A stretch of DNA of 7,029 nucleotides. Origin: an uncultured Lachnospiraceae bacterium. GTDB taxonomy: Bacteria > Bacillota > Clostridia > Lachnospirales > Lachnospiraceae. The stretch lies in NCBI GenBank assembly GCA_905233835.1, contig CAJOGB010000050.1:1-7029 (forward strand). The letters run 5' to 3'. The position numbers were made by a program, and so were the translations under genes. Shown piece after piece: positions 6,560 to 7,029 of the stretch (position 1 is its first letter; the number at the start of each line of letters is the position of its first letter). The notes under the pieces were generated by a model, which saw nothing but the letters and a program-made list of their open reading frames with translations, did no database searches and was not told the origin of the DNA.

Positions 6560-7029
6560 ATGAATCTTGAAAACGTTAAGTTTAACAATCAATCGGCCGT
6601 TTTGAGACTCTTAAATGACAGGGGGGCAATGTCCAGAAAGGATATTGCGGAAGAAGTGGGGCTTACCGCCGCATCCGTTACTTCCATTTGTACTGAGCTT
6701 CTTGAAAAAAATATTATTACGGAGCTTGGGGAAGTCGCGGAAGAAAAACGTGCAGGCAGGAAAAAGATTCTTGTAGACTTAAATTCTCATTATAAAAATG
6801 TTCTCTGCATTGCAATCGAAACGGATGAGACCTATATCTGCGTGACGGATATGAAGGGAAATATCATCGCTTCTCAAAGGATGGAAACGGACTGGAATAT
6901 GGCACCGGAATTGTTTTTGGAGCGTGTTGCAAACGAAGCCGGAAGAATTCTTTGGGATCATAATATTTCAAAGGATAAACTTCTTGGTACCGGAGTGACA
7001 CTGCCCGGAAAAGTAGATTCCGAAAACGG
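6560..7029 (+). CDS. ROK-family transcriptional regulator (NagC/XylR type), 3'-truncated by the window
   Basis: An open frame from ATG 6560 runs off the window after 156 codons. Residues 10-55 form a winged helix-turn-helix: AVLRLLNDRGAMSRKDIAEE, then LTAASVTSICTELLEKNII, the recognition helix being about 37-49. The wing ends in RAGRKKILVDLN (64-75), the characteristic ROK repressor GR motif. Residues 81-150 begin the ROK sugar-kinase-like domain: VLCIAIETDETYICVTDMKG (81-100) is the first phosphate-loop-like strand pair, and LGTGVTLPGKVD (142-153) matches the family GxGxPGxVD strand. The zinc site and catalytic region would be beyond the edge, so whether it binds sugar or retains kinase residues cannot be judged. 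The N-terminal DNA-binding domain makes a repressor far more likely than a plain sugar kinase. It probably controls this operon in response to sulfoquinovose, sulfofructose or a related sugar; this is inference from position. Confidence 0.85.
   Translation, partial: MNLENVKFNNQSAVLRLLNDRGAMSRKDIAEEVGLTAASVTSICTELLEKNIITELGEVAEEKRAGRKKILVDLNSHYKNVLCIAIETDETYICVTDMKGNIIASQRMETDWNMAPELFLERVANEAGRILWDHNISKDKLLGTGVTLPGKVDSEN

Overview
The window (about 44% G+C by eye, strong ribosome binding sites, a diderm-unlike lipoprotein signal peptide followed by a Gly/Ser/Asp/Glu linker, frequent TTA/CTT leucine codons) looks like a low-to-mid G+C anaerobic Firmicute. A Clostridia/Lachnospiraceae-type gut bacterium is the most plausible source, but that placement is inference from style, not from a marker gene.

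All genes lie on the + strand and are tightly packed, as in one operon cut at both ends by the window. In order: (1) 1-1926, a 5'-truncated GH31 sulfoquinovosidase of the YihQ type, with both catalytic aspartates and all four sulfoquinovose-recognition residues visible; (2) 1998-3068, a TctC/Bug-family substrate-binding lipoprotein; (3) 3166-3627, the small TctB membrane subunit; (4) 3640-5181, the large TctA membrane subunit; (5) 5200-6540, an isomerase of the L-fucose/L-arabinose isomerase-like superfamily, best read here as a sulfoquinovose to sulfofructose isomerase; (6) 6560 to the window end, a 3'-truncated ROK-family repressor. Two stem-loops without U-tracts bracket the binding-protein gene (1933-1962 and 3090-3130).

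Reading them together: a tripartite tricarboxylate transporter (TTT) would bring in an anionic substrate, the sulfoquinovosidase would release sulfoquinovose (SQ) from SQ-glycerol or another SQ glycoside, the isomerase would convert SQ to 6-deoxy-6-sulfofructose, and the ROK protein would sense a sugar of this route. The C-C cleaving enzyme (transaldolase or transketolase type, as in known Firmicute sulfoglycolysis) and a sulfolactaldehyde reductase are not in the window and would be expected just outside it.

The most interesting point is the transporter. TTT systems are known mainly for carboxylates; here a complete TTT set sits between a confidently identified sulfoquinovosidase and a probable SQ isomerase, making it a candidate sulfosugar importer. 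No tRNA, rRNA, CRISPR array, insertion sequence or pseudogene was seen; there is no gene-free stretch longer than about 100 bases.
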